Shown here: positions 42,057 through 50,688 of the stretch, piece by piece | Numbering within the stretch: the first letter of the stretch is position 1 | How the letters are laid out: the number at the start of each line of letters is the position of its first letter | Source of the DNA: Clostridiales bacterium | GTDB taxonomy: Bacteria > Bacillota > Clostridia > Oscillospirales > Oscillospiraceae | Direction: 5' to 3' | Length of the DNA stretch: 60,040 nucleotides | NCBI GenBank assembly: GCA_003522945.1 | Contig: DPHR01000168.1 | Span: forward strand, 1,224 to 61,263 | Notes under the pieces: generated by a model | Databases searched by the model: none | Told to the model about the DNA's origin: nothing | The model's input: only the letters and a program-made list of their open reading frames with translations | Program-made: the position numbers and the translations under genes

Positions 42057-42970
42057 CGAAGCGCGAAACAAAAAGCCGCCCGATGCTCGCTGTTCACATT
42101 CTGTTCGCCGCGCTGATGCTCTCCATGTATCTGCCGGGAAACACCAAGGTCAAGGCAAGCCCCGTGTGTATGACCGTGGCGTGCGTTCTCATCGAGCTTG
42201 CTGTGATCTATCAGCTGATTCGTCGGAAAAAAGCGCGTACCGCCGGAGATATCGGCGCGATCGTCTTTTTTGTTCTGCTTTTCTGGCAGGTGTATACAAC
42301 GCGCCTTGGCCGCGGACATATCATCCTCGTACCGACGCCGGAAGCCGTTTTCTCGGTCTTCTACACCATGCGCGAGCGAATGATCCTTGGCGTATTCTCC
42401 TCGCTCTCGCTGCTTCTTATCGGCTTCGGCGTGTCGCTGCCGCTCGGCGTGGCTCTCGGGCTGATCGCCGGTTGGAACTCTCGTCTGCGCGATACCGTCG
42501 TGCCGATCGCACGCATGCTGTCGCCAATACCGGCCATCATCTATGCGCCGTATCTTATCGCGATCATGCCGTCGTTCCGCTCCGCTTCCGCCATGGTTTT
42601 GATCATCGGCATTTTCTGGCCGACGTTTCTGCAGATGGTAGCGCGCGTCGGCGCGCTGGATCAGCGCATTCTCGACAGCGCCAGAGTATTGGGGCTGAAA
42701 CAGCGAGAGCTGTTATGGGAGGTGCTCTTGCCGTGGGTCATGCCCAGTATACTCACCGGCCTGCGCGGTTCGCTTTCCTCGGCCTTTATGCTGCTGACGC
42801 TCGCTGAAATGATGGGTGCGCACAGCGGTCTCGGCTATTTCATCCGTAACTTTGCCGATTACGCAAACTATACCAACGTTCTTGCGGGCATCCTGCTCGT
42901 GGCGCTGGTCATCACGCTGCTCAACCGCGCGGTAACGGCGCTTGAAACACGTCTTGTGCGGTGGCACTGA
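42053..42970 (+). CDS. ABC transporter permease (SsuC/TauC type)
   Basis: Membrane subunit of 305 residues. The first two or three helices (about 10-90) form an extra N-terminal region; the BPD_transp_1 domain follows with the EAA-like loop ARVLGLKQRELLWEVLLPWVMPSILTGLR, which docks onto the ATPase. The start is fixed by the ATGA overlap and GGAGGTG. Confidence 0.92.
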   Translation: MTKRETKSRPMLAVHILFAALMLSMYLPGNTKVKASPVCMTVACVLIELAVIYQLIRRKKARTAGDIGAIVFFVLLFWQVYTTRLGRGHIILVPTPEAVFSVFYTMRERMILGVFSSLSLLLIGFGVSLPLGVALGLIAGWNSRLRDTVVPIARMLSPIPAIIYAPYLIAIMPSFRSASAMVLIIGIFWPTFLQMVARVGALDQRILDSARVLGLKQRELLWEVLLPWVMPSILTGLRGSLSSAFMLLTLAEMMGAHSGLGYFIRNFADYANYTNVLAGILLVALVITLLNRAVTALETRLVRWH

Positions 42971-42986
42971 AAAGGGGACTGTTATC

Positions 42987-43907
42987 ATGACAAAGCTGTA
43001 TCTTATCACCGGATTTCTCGGGGCGGGGAAGACGACGTTCCTGCACCAGTTTGTACGTCTGTTTCCGGACCGGCGCACAGCCATCGTCGTCAACGAGTTC
43101 GGCAAGCAGGGCGTAGACGGAACGCTGCTGGAGGATCTCGATATCAAGATGGAAGAGATCAACAACGGCTCCATTTTCTGCGCCTGTAAGATCGAGCAGT
43201 TTGAGGACGCGCTTCTCCGTCTGCAGCAGGAGAATTTTGACGTGATCTTTGTGGAAGCCTCCGGTCTGTCCGACCCGACCGCCGTCGGTACGATCCTCCG
43301 GCAGCGGGATAAATTCCCCGATTTGGAATACGCGGGAGCGATCTGCCTTGTGGACGGCGCACGGTTTATGACTGTTTATAAGACCGCTCGCGTCTGCCGA
43401 ATGCAGCTTGCCATCAGCAATATGATCCTCATCAACAAGTGCGACATTGCCTCCCGCGAGCAGCTGGATGAGATCAATACCATCGTCCGCGCGCAGAAGC
43501 CGAACCGCCCGACCTTTGAGACAACGTTTGGCCGGATCCGACCGGAATGGCTGACGGCGATGGAAGAGCAGCCCGCCGAGGATCCTGCAGACGGACAGGT
43601 CCACACGAGAGATATCACGCTCCGCAAGCTCCTGCTGCACGTTTCGGGCTTCAGCAAAAAGGATCTGACGGCCTTTCTTCGGATGTTTGCCGAGGAAACG
43701 TATCGGATCAAGGGCTTTGTAAGCATGCCGGAGGGACGATTTCTGGTTGACTGCGTCGGCCCCATGGTCGAGCTCAGGGAATTTGAAAACGCTCCGGCCG
43801 GGGAGGAGAATACGCTTGTCATCCTCTTCGGCAACGGGCTTCCGGCACAGCGCGCAATCAAGGAAGCCATCAGCTGGTTCCCAAACGCGGAAGTGACCAT
43901 AGAATAA
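42987..43907 (+). CDS. CobW/G3E-family GTPase
   Basis: G3E-family P-loop GTPase of 306 residues, a family that delivers metals or cofactors to target proteins. The P-loop GFLGAGKTTFL, VNEFGKQGVDG and EASGLSDPTAV switch motifs, and NKCD are intact. The usual CxCC metal motif reads C65-A-C67-K68, so the third cysteine is replaced. The C-terminal CobW_C-like part is present (YRIKGFVSMPEGRFLVD). It follows the permease by 16 bases and is probably in its operon. Confidence 0.9.
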   Translation: MTKLYLITGFLGAGKTTFLHQFVRLFPDRRTAIVVNEFGKQGVDGTLLEDLDIKMEEINNGSIFCACKIEQFEDALLRLQQENFDVIFVEASGLSDPTAVGTILRQRDKFPDLEYAGAICLVDGARFMTVYKTARVCRMQLAISNMILINKCDIASREQLDEINTIVRAQKPNRPTFETTFGRIRPEWLTAMEEQPAEDPADGQVHTRDITLRKLLLHVSGFSKKDLTAFLRMFAEETYRIKGFVSMPEGRFLVDCVGPMVELREFENAPAGEENTLVILFGNGLPAQRAIKEAISWFPNAEVTIE

Positions 43908-43929
43908 AAAAGCAGACTCCGATAAAAAT

Positions 43930-43975
43930 ACACCCCGCCTGCCGAACGGTCGATACCGTCGGACAGGCGGGGTGT
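43930..43975. terminator. Bidirectional terminator between the CobW and HAD genes
   Basis: ACACCCCGCCTG pairs with CAGGCGGGGTGT, with an inner imperfect stem (CCGAACGGT/ACCGTCGG). A/T runs flank both sides; it serves two convergent operons. Confidence 0.88.
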
Positions 43976-43984
43976 TGAATTATT

Positions 43985-44635
43985 TTATGAAAGCAGGAGG
44001 CTTCGCAGCGCTGCAACGCTGTCTGCGATGGCGTCGGTTCCTTCGGCTTCCAGCTCTTCGCGGCTGCCGTAGCCGTAAAGCACGCCGATGAAATCGATCC
44101 GCGCCATTTTTGCGCCGATGGCGTCGTGTGACCGGTCGCCGACCATGACGCAGCCGGAGCGATCCGAAATGCCCATTTCGTACAGCGCGTGCAGGATCAC
44201 CTCGCACTTATCCGGCGGCTCGCGGTCGAGCGGTATGCCGGAAACAACGTCGATATACTGGCGGAGACCAAAGTGTTCGAGGATCTGCTCGGAGAAAACC
44301 GTCGGCTTCCCGGTTGCAACGGCAATGCGGACGCCGGACGCCTTTAGATCGCGCAGCAGCTCCGGAATGCCCGGATATACCTCGTTTTCAAAAAGACCGA
44401 CGGTCGAAAAGCGCTCGCGGTAATAGCCGAGAAGCTCCTGCGCCTCCTCCGGTGTTGCGTTCGCATAAACCTCAAACGCGCGGAGCAGGGGAGGGCCGAT
44501 GTACTTATGGTAGCTCTCGATCGGGCCGACCGGGCGGCCAGCCTTTTCCAGCGCATAGCGGACGCTGCCGCAGATGCCCTGCACCGGATCGGTCAGCGTT
44601 CCGTCCAGATCAAAGAGCACGGTGGAGTACTTCAT
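43985..44635 (-). CDS. HAD-IA phosphatase (phosphoglycolate phosphatase/PpaX-like)
   Basis: HAD hydrolase of 216 residues. Motif I is LFDLDGTLTDP; the cap domain follows, then VATGKP (motif II), the lysine near DREPPDKCEV and motif IV VGDRSHDAIGA. The ATG directly abuts the permease stop with no gap, so it is the last gene of the nucleoside transporter operon. A nucleotidase or sugar-phosphate phosphatase in purine salvage would fit, but the substrate is not evident. Confidence 0.88.
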   Translation of the reverse strand: MKYSTVLFDLDGTLTDPVQGICGSVRYALEKAGRPVGPIESYHKYIGPPLLRAFEVYANATPEEAQELLGYYRERFSTVGLFENEVYPGIPELLRDLKASGVRIAVATGKPTVFSEQILEHFGLRQYIDVVSGIPLDREPPDKCEVILHALYEMGISDRSGCVMVGDRSHDAIGAKMARIDFIGVLYGYGSREELEAEGTDAIADSVAALRSLLLS

Positions 44636-45631
44636 TCAGCGCTCCTCCCGGAAGTACGAAAGGCCGAGACTTGCCGGGGGATCGTTCTCCCGTTTTTTCT
44701 GCATGGAAACGATGACCAGAACAAGGATCGTGATCACGTAGGGGAGCATTTTGTAAAGCTCCTTCACCGCAAGATTCATGCCGGACGGGATGAACATATG
44801 GAGAATGTACAGTCCGCCGAAGAGGAACGAAGCGAAAACGCCGATGTTCGGACGCCACACGGTGAAGATAACGAGCGCGATAGCGAGCCAGCCGCGGTCA
44901 CCGAAGCCGTTATTGGACCATACGCCGCAGGCATAGTCCATCACGTAATAGAGTCCGCCGAGACCGGCGATCATGCTGCCGGCGCAGGTGGCGACATACT
45001 TATATTTTGTGACGTTGATGCCCGCCGCGTCCGCCGTGTTGGGGTTTTCACCCACGGCACGAAGCTGGAGGCCGATGCGCGTGCGGCGCAGGATATACGC
45101 GCAGATAAACGCAATAATAACGGCGGCGTAGGCAAGGAAGCCGTAGGAGAGGAAAATCTTGCCGAACCAGCCGAGCTTGCCGGAAAACGGGAGCGATGCG
45201 CTGAAAAAGGCGCTCGTACGCGAAAGGGCAATGGAGGGGACATCCGCGCCGGAGAGCTTGATGAGCGAGCCGCCGAAGAAGTTGCCGAAGCCGACGCCGA
45301 ACGTCGTCATGGCAAGGCCGGTGACGTTCTGGTTTGCGCGGAGCGTTACCGTGAGGAAGCAGTAGAGCAGCCCCATCAGCAGCGACCCGAGAAGCGAGCT
45401 CAGCAGGGGAATGAGAATGGCAAGGAACGGGTTGAGCGCGCCCGGCGCGGGAACGGCATGCTCATACAGAAATGCGCCGATGACGCCGCAGATACCGCCG
45501 ACGTACATGATGCCGGGAATGCCGAGATTGAGGTTGCCGGATTTTTCCGTGAGCGTTTCGCCGGTGCTGCCGAAAAGGAGAGGGATGCCCTGCACAATGG
45601 CACGGGGAATGAACGAAACAAAATCAAACAT
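44636..45631 (-). CDS. Nucleoside ABC transporter permease 2 (NupQ-like)
   Basis: Membrane subunit of a BMP-type (nucleoside) importer, 331 residues with about eight to ten helices. The opening IPLLFGSTGETLTEKSGNLNLGIPG reads through the signature GETLTEKSGNLNLG found in these permeases. It overlaps the upstream permease gene by 8 bases. Confidence 0.92.
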   Translation of the reverse strand: MFDFVSFIPRAIVQGIPLLFGSTGETLTEKSGNLNLGIPGIMYVGGICGVIGAFLYEHAVPAPGALNPFLAILIPLLSSLLGSLLMGLLYCFLTVTLRANQNVTGLAMTTFGVGFGNFFGGSLIKLSGADVPSIALSRTSAFFSASLPFSGKLGWFGKIFLSYGFLAYAAVIIAFICAYILRRTRIGLQLRAVGENPNTADAAGINVTKYKYVATCAGSMIAGLGGLYYVMDYACGVWSNNGFGDRGWLAIALVIFTVWRPNIGVFASFLFGGLYILHMFIPSGMNLAVKELYKMLPYVITILVLVIVSMQKKRENDPPASLGLSYFREER

Positions 45632-46736
45632 GGCTGGCGTCCTCCTTTCCGGCGCTCTTGCGGAAGTTGATCTTATAGGTGATAAAGAACTCCGATCCGA
45701 TGATAAAGAAGAGAATGATGCCGGTGAGAATATCGGAGAAGGACTGATTCAGACCGAACGCTGTGGAGATCTCGCCCGCGCCGCGGCTGAGGAACACGAG
45801 CAGGAAGCTCGTAAAGATCATCCAGATGGGGTTGAATTTGGCGAGCCACGAGACCATAACGGCGGTAAAACCGCGCCCGCCGGCGATGGAGGTGGTGAGA
45901 GTGTGGTTGGTGCTGCCGACGAGCAGCAGTCCGCAAAGGCCGCATACTGCGCCGGAGAGGATCATGGTGCGGATGATGACCTTGTCCACCTTGATACCGA
46001 CGTAGCGCGCGGTGCGTTCACTCTCGCCGACAACGGTGATCTCGTAGCCGTGCTTGGTGTAATTCAGATAGAAATACATTAAAATCGTGACAACAGCGAC
46101 GATGAGAATATTCAAAAGATATTTGTAGCTGCCGATCTGCGGGAACCAGCCGATCTCCGTGGACTGGTTGATGATGCCGATCTGGCCGGAGCCCTTGGGG
46201 TTTTCCCAGACGATGACGAAATAGGCCACAAGCTGCGTTGCAACGTAGTTCATCATCAGCGTGAAAAGCGTTTCATTCGTATTGTATTTTGCCTTGAAAT
46301 ACGCCGGAATGAAGCCCCAGAGCGCACCGGCCAGGATGCTGCTCACGCACATGCACACGATAACAAGGGCGTTCGGCAGCGTGTTGCGCAGGCAGATCAT
46401 GCACGCCGCCGCCGCGAGCGCACCGGCAAGCACCTGACCTTCGCCGCCGATGTTCCAGAAGCGCATTTTAAAGGCCGGCGTCACGGCGAGCGCGATGCAG
46501 AGAAGCATCGCGATATTCTGCAGCAGCACCCAGACCTTGCGTGGCGAGCCGAACGAGCCGTTAAAGATGGTCGCATACACCTGCAGCGGATTTTCGCCGG
46601 TCATCGTCGTTGTAATAATGGAGCATACGATGAGCGCGAGCAGGATCGCCGCCGCGCGGATGCCCCAGGACTTGTACCAGGGGAGAGCGTCCCGCTTCGT
46701 AATGTGGAAGAGAGGCGATCTTGTTTTCTTATTCAT
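45624..46736 (-). CDS. Nucleoside ABC transporter permease 1 (NupP-like)
   Basis: Second membrane subunit, 370 residues. Family landmarks include KMRFWNIGGEGQVLAGALAA (EGQ loop) and TVVGESERTARYVGIKV. It is flanked by 8-base overlaps with both neighbours, typical of tight stoichiometric coupling. Confidence 0.92.
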   Translation of the reverse strand: MNKKTRSPLFHITKRDALPWYKSWGIRAAAILLALIVCSIITTTMTGENPLQVYATIFNGSFGSPRKVWVLLQNIAMLLCIALAVTPAFKMRFWNIGGEGQVLAGALAAAACMICLRNTLPNALVIVCMCVSSILAGALWGFIPAYFKAKYNTNETLFTLMMNYVATQLVAYFVIVWENPKGSGQIGIINQSTEIGWFPQIGSYKYLLNILIVAVVTILMYFYLNYTKHGYEITVVGESERTARYVGIKVDKVIIRTMILSGAVCGLCGLLLVGSTNHTLTTSIAGGRGFTAVMVSWLAKFNPIWMIFTSFLLVFLSRGAGEISTAFGLNQSFSDILTGIILFFIIGSEFFITYKINFRKSAGKEDASHV

Positions 46737-48258
46737 GGCTCTGTCCTCCCAGCTTAGTCATCATCATGCCGACCTCGCGCTTTTCCGCGCCGCGGCCGGA
46801 GACGATGCCGCTGACCTTGCCGCCGCACAGAACAAGAATACGGTCGCACAGCTCCAGCAGCACGTCCAGATCCTCGCCGACGAAGATAACGGCGACACCG
46901 GCTTTCTTCTGGCGGTTGATAAGGTCGTAGATCGTATACGACGAATGGATATCCAGACCCCGCACGGCATACGCCGTGAGCAGCACGGTCGGCGCGCTTG
47001 CGATCTCGCGGCCGACAAGCACCTTCTGCACGTTGCCGCCGGAGAGACGGCGCACGGGGGTATCCACGCTCGGCGTGCTTACGCTCAGCTCCTGCACCAC
47101 GGATTCTGCCAGTGCGCGGGGCGAGCGGCGGTCGGTAAAGATCGATTTGCCGCGGCGGAAGGAACGGAGCATCATATTGTCGGCAAGATTCATGTTGCCG
47201 ACGAGTCCCATGCCGAGGCGGTCCTCCGGAACAAAAGAAAGGGAGACGCCGAGTTCGGCAATGCTCAGAGGATCTTTTCCGATGAGCTCTTCGCGGGAAC
47301 CGTCATCTTCAATATAGGAAATGCTGCCGGATTCAACGGTCTGCAAACCGGCGATCGCCTCGAGAAGCTCCTTCTGGCCGCAGCCGGAGATACCGGCGAT
47401 ACCGAGGATCTCGCCGCTGTTGGCGGTGAAGGAAACGTCGTCCAGCTTGACGATGCCGTCCACGCTGCGTACCGTGAGCCCCTTGACCTCAATGCGGGGC
47501 TTGGGATCGACCGGGTCCGGACGCTCAATGTTCAGCGATACTGCATGGCCGACCATCATGTTCGTCATTTCCTGCGCGTTCGTGTTCGCCGTGAGCATAT
47601 CGCCGATAAACTGGCCGTGGCGGAGGATCGCCACACGGTCGGAGAGCGCCTCGACCTCATGCATTTTGTGCGTGATGATAACGATCGCCTTTCCGTCGTT
47701 GCGCATGTTGCGCAGTACGGCGAAAAGCTTGTCGGTCTCCTGCGGCGTGAGAACGGCGGTCGGCTCGTCAAGGATGAGAATGTCCGCGCCACGGTAGAGA
47801 ACCTTTACGATCTCGACCGTCTGTTTCTGGGAGACGGACATATCGTAGATCTTCTGCGCAGGATCGACGCTGAAGCCGTATTTGTCGCAGATCTCGCGGA
47901 TCTTTGCCGAGGCTGCTTTGAGATCGAGCTTGCCGGGCAGACCGAGAACGATATTTTCCGCCGCCGTCAGCACATCCACGAGCTTGAAATGCTGATGGAT
48001 CATGCCGATGCCGTTGTCAAAGGCGTCCTTGGGGGAGCGGATGACGACTTCCTTTCCGTCGATCTTGATCTCGCCCTCATCCGGGAAATAGATGCCGGAG
48101 AGCATATTCATAAGCGTCGTCTTGCCGCTGCCGTTTTCGCCGAGCAGCGCGAGGATCTCTCCGCGGTAAATATTCAGCCATACCTTATCGTTGGCTAAAA
48201 CCGGGCCAAAGCGCTTGGTAATGTTGCGCATTTCAATTGCTGCGGTCTTTGTTTCCAT
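46729..48258 (-). CDS. Nucleoside ABC transporter ATPase, tandem domains (NupO-like)
   Basis: Tandem ABC ATPase of 509 residues. The first domain has Walker A GENGSGKTT, signature VSQKQTVEIVK and Walker B ILILDEPTAVLTPQ. The second domain has the degenerate Walker A GISGCGQKE usual in this family, signature LSGGNVQK, and LLTAYAVRGLDI where most relatives have a PTRGLD form. I chose the ATG at 48258 after GGGAGTG; longer readings lack a Shine-Dalgarno. Confidence 0.93.
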   Translation of the reverse strand: METKTAAIEMRNITKRFGPVLANDKVWLNIYRGEILALLGENGSGKTTLMNMLSGIYFPDEGEIKIDGKEVVIRSPKDAFDNGIGMIHQHFKLVDVLTAAENIVLGLPGKLDLKAASAKIREICDKYGFSVDPAQKIYDMSVSQKQTVEIVKVLYRGADILILDEPTAVLTPQETDKLFAVLRNMRNDGKAIVIITHKMHEVEALSDRVAILRHGQFIGDMLTANTNAQEMTNMMVGHAVSLNIERPDPVDPKPRIEVKGLTVRSVDGIVKLDDVSFTANSGEILGIAGISGCGQKELLEAIAGLQTVESGSISYIEDDGSREELIGKDPLSIAELGVSLSFVPEDRLGMGLVGNMNLADNMMLRSFRRGKSIFTDRRSPRALAESVVQELSVSTPSVDTPVRRLSGGNVQKVLVGREIASAPTVLLTAYAVRGLDIHSSYTIYDLINRQKKAGVAVIFVGEDLDVLLELCDRILVLCGGKVSGIVSGRGAEKREVGMMMTKLGGQSHE

Positions 48259-48298
48259 TCTTTCACTCCCTGACAGATTGTATGGATTTCGGCAGACT

Positions 48299-48353
48299 GT
48301 ACTGTAAAGGGCGGCGCGGTGGCCGCAAGCTGCTGTGCTGCCCTTTACAGTAC
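48299..48353 (-). other. Long hairpin between the binding protein and ATPase genes
   Basis: A perfect 14-bp stem (48299-48312 with 48340-48353) and a 27-base GC-rich loop. With the next hairpin it probably protects the binding-protein mRNA or reduces read-through to the ATPase gene. Confidence 0.7.
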
Positions 48354-48357
48354 ATAT

Positions 48358-48386
48358 GGGGAAGGCCCGGAAATCGGGCCTTCCCC
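48358..48386 (-). terminator. Hairpin directly after the binding-protein gene
   Basis: GGGGAAGGCCCG pairs with CGGGCCTTCCCC over a 5-base loop, 20 bases after the stop. No T-run, so a partial terminator or stabiliser is more likely than a full stop. Confidence 0.7.
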
Positions 48387-48406
48387 TAAGCAGGATCAGA
48401 TAAAAA

Positions 48407-49699
48407 TCAGGCGTCGAGGTTGGTGATGCCGTCGATGTCGAGATCGAAGTACGGAGCGGAGCGGTAGAAGGACTCGAGGAACACGCCGTCGGAAATGGCC
48501 TCGGTCTCACCGACGTAGTCGCCGAGATCGTCAACGTCGGCGAGGTAGGTCGTAACGGTCTCGCCGTTGACGGTGAAGGTGGCGGTGTCGAACACCTTGA
48601 CGGAGCCGTCTTCCAGAGCCTTCATGACTTCGGCGATCTTCTCGGCAGTGCCGGCAGCAGCGGCCTGCTCGTTGACGTCAGTCAGAACGACGGAGCCGGT
48701 AGCAAGAGTGCCGGTCCAATCGTAGCCGATGTCCTCACCGGAAGCGACGCAGTTGATGGCGTAGACAAAGAACGGAGTCCAGTCAATGCGGGAGGAAACG
48801 ATGAAGGTGTTGGGGCAGGCGGCAACGGTGCTGCCGTTGTAGGAAACGTTGGGGACACCGGCGGTCTCGCAGGCCGTGGGAGCGCCCATGGAGTCGGCGT
48901 GCTGGCTGATAAGGACGCAGCCGTTGTTGATGAGCTTGTTGGCGGCTTCCTTCTCGAGAGCCTCGTCATACCAGGAGCTGGTGAAGGTCACTTCCATCGT
49001 GACGCTGGGGCAGACGCTGCGGGCGCCGAGGAAGAAGGAGGTGTAGCCGGACTTGACTTCGGCATAGGGGAACGCACCGACATAGCCCATCTTGGCTTCC
49101 TCGGCGGTGATGTCGCCATTTTCGATCATCTCGTTGAGCTTGAGACCGGCAGCGACACCGGCGAGGTAGCGGCCTTCATAGATGGAGGCAAAAGCGTTGT
49201 GGAAGTTGCTCAGACCCTCGGTGTGGGCCTTGACACCGGTGCAGGAAACAAAGTGCACTTCGGGGAACTCCTTGGCAGCGGCAAGAGCGAAGGACTCATG
49301 GCCGAAGCTGTCGGTGATGATGAGATCGCAGCCGGCGTCAACCAGCTCGGCAGCGGCGTCATAGCAGGCCTGGGACTCGGAGATGTTGGTCTTCATCATG
49401 ACCTGATCGTCGGAGAGACCGACCTCGGCGCAAGCGGCTTTCGCAGCGTTGATGAAGTTGAGGTCGTAGGTGGAGTTTTCATCGTGCAGGAAGATGAAAC
49501 CGACCTTGATGTCCTTGGAACCGGTAGTGGCTTCGGTCTCGCTGGTGGCGGCAGGAGTCTCTTCCGCGGGGGCTTCGGCAGCGGGAGCATCGGTGGCCGC
49601 GGGAGCATCGGTGGCCGCAGGAGCTTCGGGCTGAGCACCGCAGGCGCACAGGCCGATGCACAGCGTCAGAGCGAGCAGCAGAGCAACGAACTTTTTCAT
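48407..49699 (-). CDS. BMP-family nucleoside-binding lipoprotein
   Basis: Basic membrane protein (BMP/PnrA/TmpC) family binding protein of 430 residues. The lipobox LCAC puts the anchored cysteine near residue 20, followed by repeated APAATDAP-type linker units. The domain begins KVGFIFLHDENSTYD; DLIITDSFGHE and the AGVAAGL segment are typical. The family binds purine nucleosides, consistent with the guanine-class riboswitch upstream. GGAGGAAAG precedes the ATG. Confidence 0.92.
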   Translation of the reverse strand: MKKFVALLLALTLCIGLCACGAQPEAPAATDAPAATDAPAAEAPAEETPAATSETEATTGSKDIKVGFIFLHDENSTYDLNFINAAKAACAEVGLSDDQVMMKTNISESQACYDAAAELVDAGCDLIITDSFGHESFALAAAKEFPEVHFVSCTGVKAHTEGLSNFHNAFASIYEGRYLAGVAAGLKLNEMIENGDITAEEAKMGYVGAFPYAEVKSGYTSFFLGARSVCPSVTMEVTFTSSWYDEALEKEAANKLINNGCVLISQHADSMGAPTACETAGVPNVSYNGSTVAACPNTFIVSSRIDWTPFFVYAINCVASGEDIGYDWTGTLATGSVVLTDVNEQAAAAGTAEKIAEVMKALEDGSVKVFDTATFTVNGETVTTYLADVDDLGDYVGETEAISDGVFLESFYRSAPYFDLDIDGITNLDA

Positions 49700-49816
49700 G
49701 TTTTCTTTCCTCCAGTAATTTTTTGTTTTTTTTACTGTTACTGTTTATTTCCGCCGGCAAGCCGGAAGAAAGCAAAAAGAAATTGCGGGAACCGGTCAAC
49801 GGCCTCCGCAAACGAA

Positions 49817-49849
49817 CGAAAAACAAAGCAGAAGAAAACGCTGCTTTGT
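49817..49849 (-). terminator. Riboswitch expression-platform terminator
   Basis: Minus strand ACAAAGCAG pairs with CTGCTTTGT (49841-49849 with 49823-49831) and is followed by a T-run. It starts six bases after aptamer helix P1, as expected for ligand-induced termination. Confidence 0.85.
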
Positions 49850-49854
49850 CCCTC

Positions 49855-49923
49855 GTCGATAGTCCGGTCCTTTACGGTGACCGGGTAGAGACTTCAAAAC
49901 CGTATCATTTGATTTATATCGAC
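49855..49923 (-). promoter_or_regulatory. Purine riboswitch, guanine class
   Basis: On the minus strand, P1 is GTCGATA/TATCGAC; the L2 loop GATACGG and L3 CACCGTAAA can form the conserved loop-loop contact; the J2/3 core TCTCTACC is present. The J3/1 segment is GACTAT, with C at the base that pairs with the ligand, so guanine, hypoxanthine or xanthine rather than adenine. It lies after xpt and before the BMP transporter operon. TACAAT just upstream, at the xpt 3' end, is a possible -10. Confidence 0.92.
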
Positions 49924-49950
49924 AGATATGAAATTGTAAGGAAAGCGCCG

Positions 49951-50523
49951 TCAGCAGAACTCGATGCCGTTTTCCTCGCTCATGGATTTTACACGGGCCA
50001 GAGATTCCACACGGACGCCCTTGCTGCGGAGCATGTCTCCGCCGGGCTGAAACGCTTTTTCAATACAGATGCCGCAGCCGACGAGCGTTGCGCCGGACTG
50101 CTCCACCAGCTCGATGAGACCGCTGAGCGCAGCGCCGTTGGCAAGAAAATCGTCAATGACGAGTACGCGGTCGTTCGGGCCGAGAAAATCCTTGGAAACG
50201 ATGATATCGTATACCCTCTGGTGAGTGTAGGAGCGGACTTTCGACGTCCATACATCTCCTGCGATATTCAGCGTCTTGCTTTTCTTGGCAAAAACAAGAG
50301 GACACCCGAAGGTCTGCGCCGTTATGCACGCAATACCGATACCGGATGCCTCGATCGTAAGAATCTTATTGACACCGCAGTTATGGTACAGGCGCTCAAA
50401 CTCTTTGGCAAGTTCGGAGAAGAACACGACGTCCATCTGATGGTTCAGAAAACTGTCCACCTTCAAAACGCCGCCGTCACGAACTACACCATCGCGGCGG
50501 ATCCTATCTTCGAGGAGCTGCAT
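49951..50523 (-). CDS. xpt: Xanthine phosphoribosyltransferase
   Basis: Purine salvage enzyme converting xanthine to XMP. 190 residues. The PRPP-binding motif VLVIDDFLANGAAL, an N-terminal LEDRIRRDG, and SFLNHQMD are typical of Xpt. I chose the ATG at 50523 after GGGGGTGA. It has its own promoter and lies upstream of the riboswitch rather than under it. Confidence 0.95.
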   Translation of the reverse strand: MQLLEDRIRRDGVVRDGGVLKVDSFLNHQMDVVFFSELAKEFERLYHNCGVNKILTIEASGIGIACITAQTFGCPLVFAKKSKTLNIAGDVWTSKVRSYTHQRVYDIIVSKDFLGPNDRVLVIDDFLANGAALSGLIELVEQSGATLVGCGICIEKAFQPGGDMLRSKGVRVESLARVKSMSEENGIEFC

Positions 50524-50554
50524 CCGTATCACCCCCACGGCTTAACTTGATTTC

Positions 50555-50583
50555 ATCTTATCGAATTTGTTCCGGTTTTGCAA
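50555..50583 (-). promoter_or_regulatory. xpt promoter
   Basis: Minus strand TTGCAA (50578-50583), 17-base spacer, TAAGAT (50555-50560), about 32 bases before the ATG. No second purine aptamer is visible in this leader. Confidence 0.7.
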
Positions 50584-50637
50584 TGCATATATCTTGTGAA
50601 TTTCGGAGAAATATATTTCGATATTTTGTGCATAACA

Positions 50638-50674
50638 GAAAACACCGTCGAATGGGGCTCACCCATCCGACGGT
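50638..50674 (-). terminator. Terminator after the CofE-like gene
   Basis: ACCGTCG (50644-50650) pairs with CGACGGT (50668-50674), with an inner ATGGG/CCCAT stem and T-rich flanks on the minus strand. Confidence 0.8.
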
Positions 50675-50688
50675 ATTTTGTCATTTGC

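Noticed and set aside
46450..48198. 582-codon plus-strand open frame across the nucleoside transporter ATPase
   Set aside because: Antisense to a tandem ABC ATPase with all motifs; biased composition.
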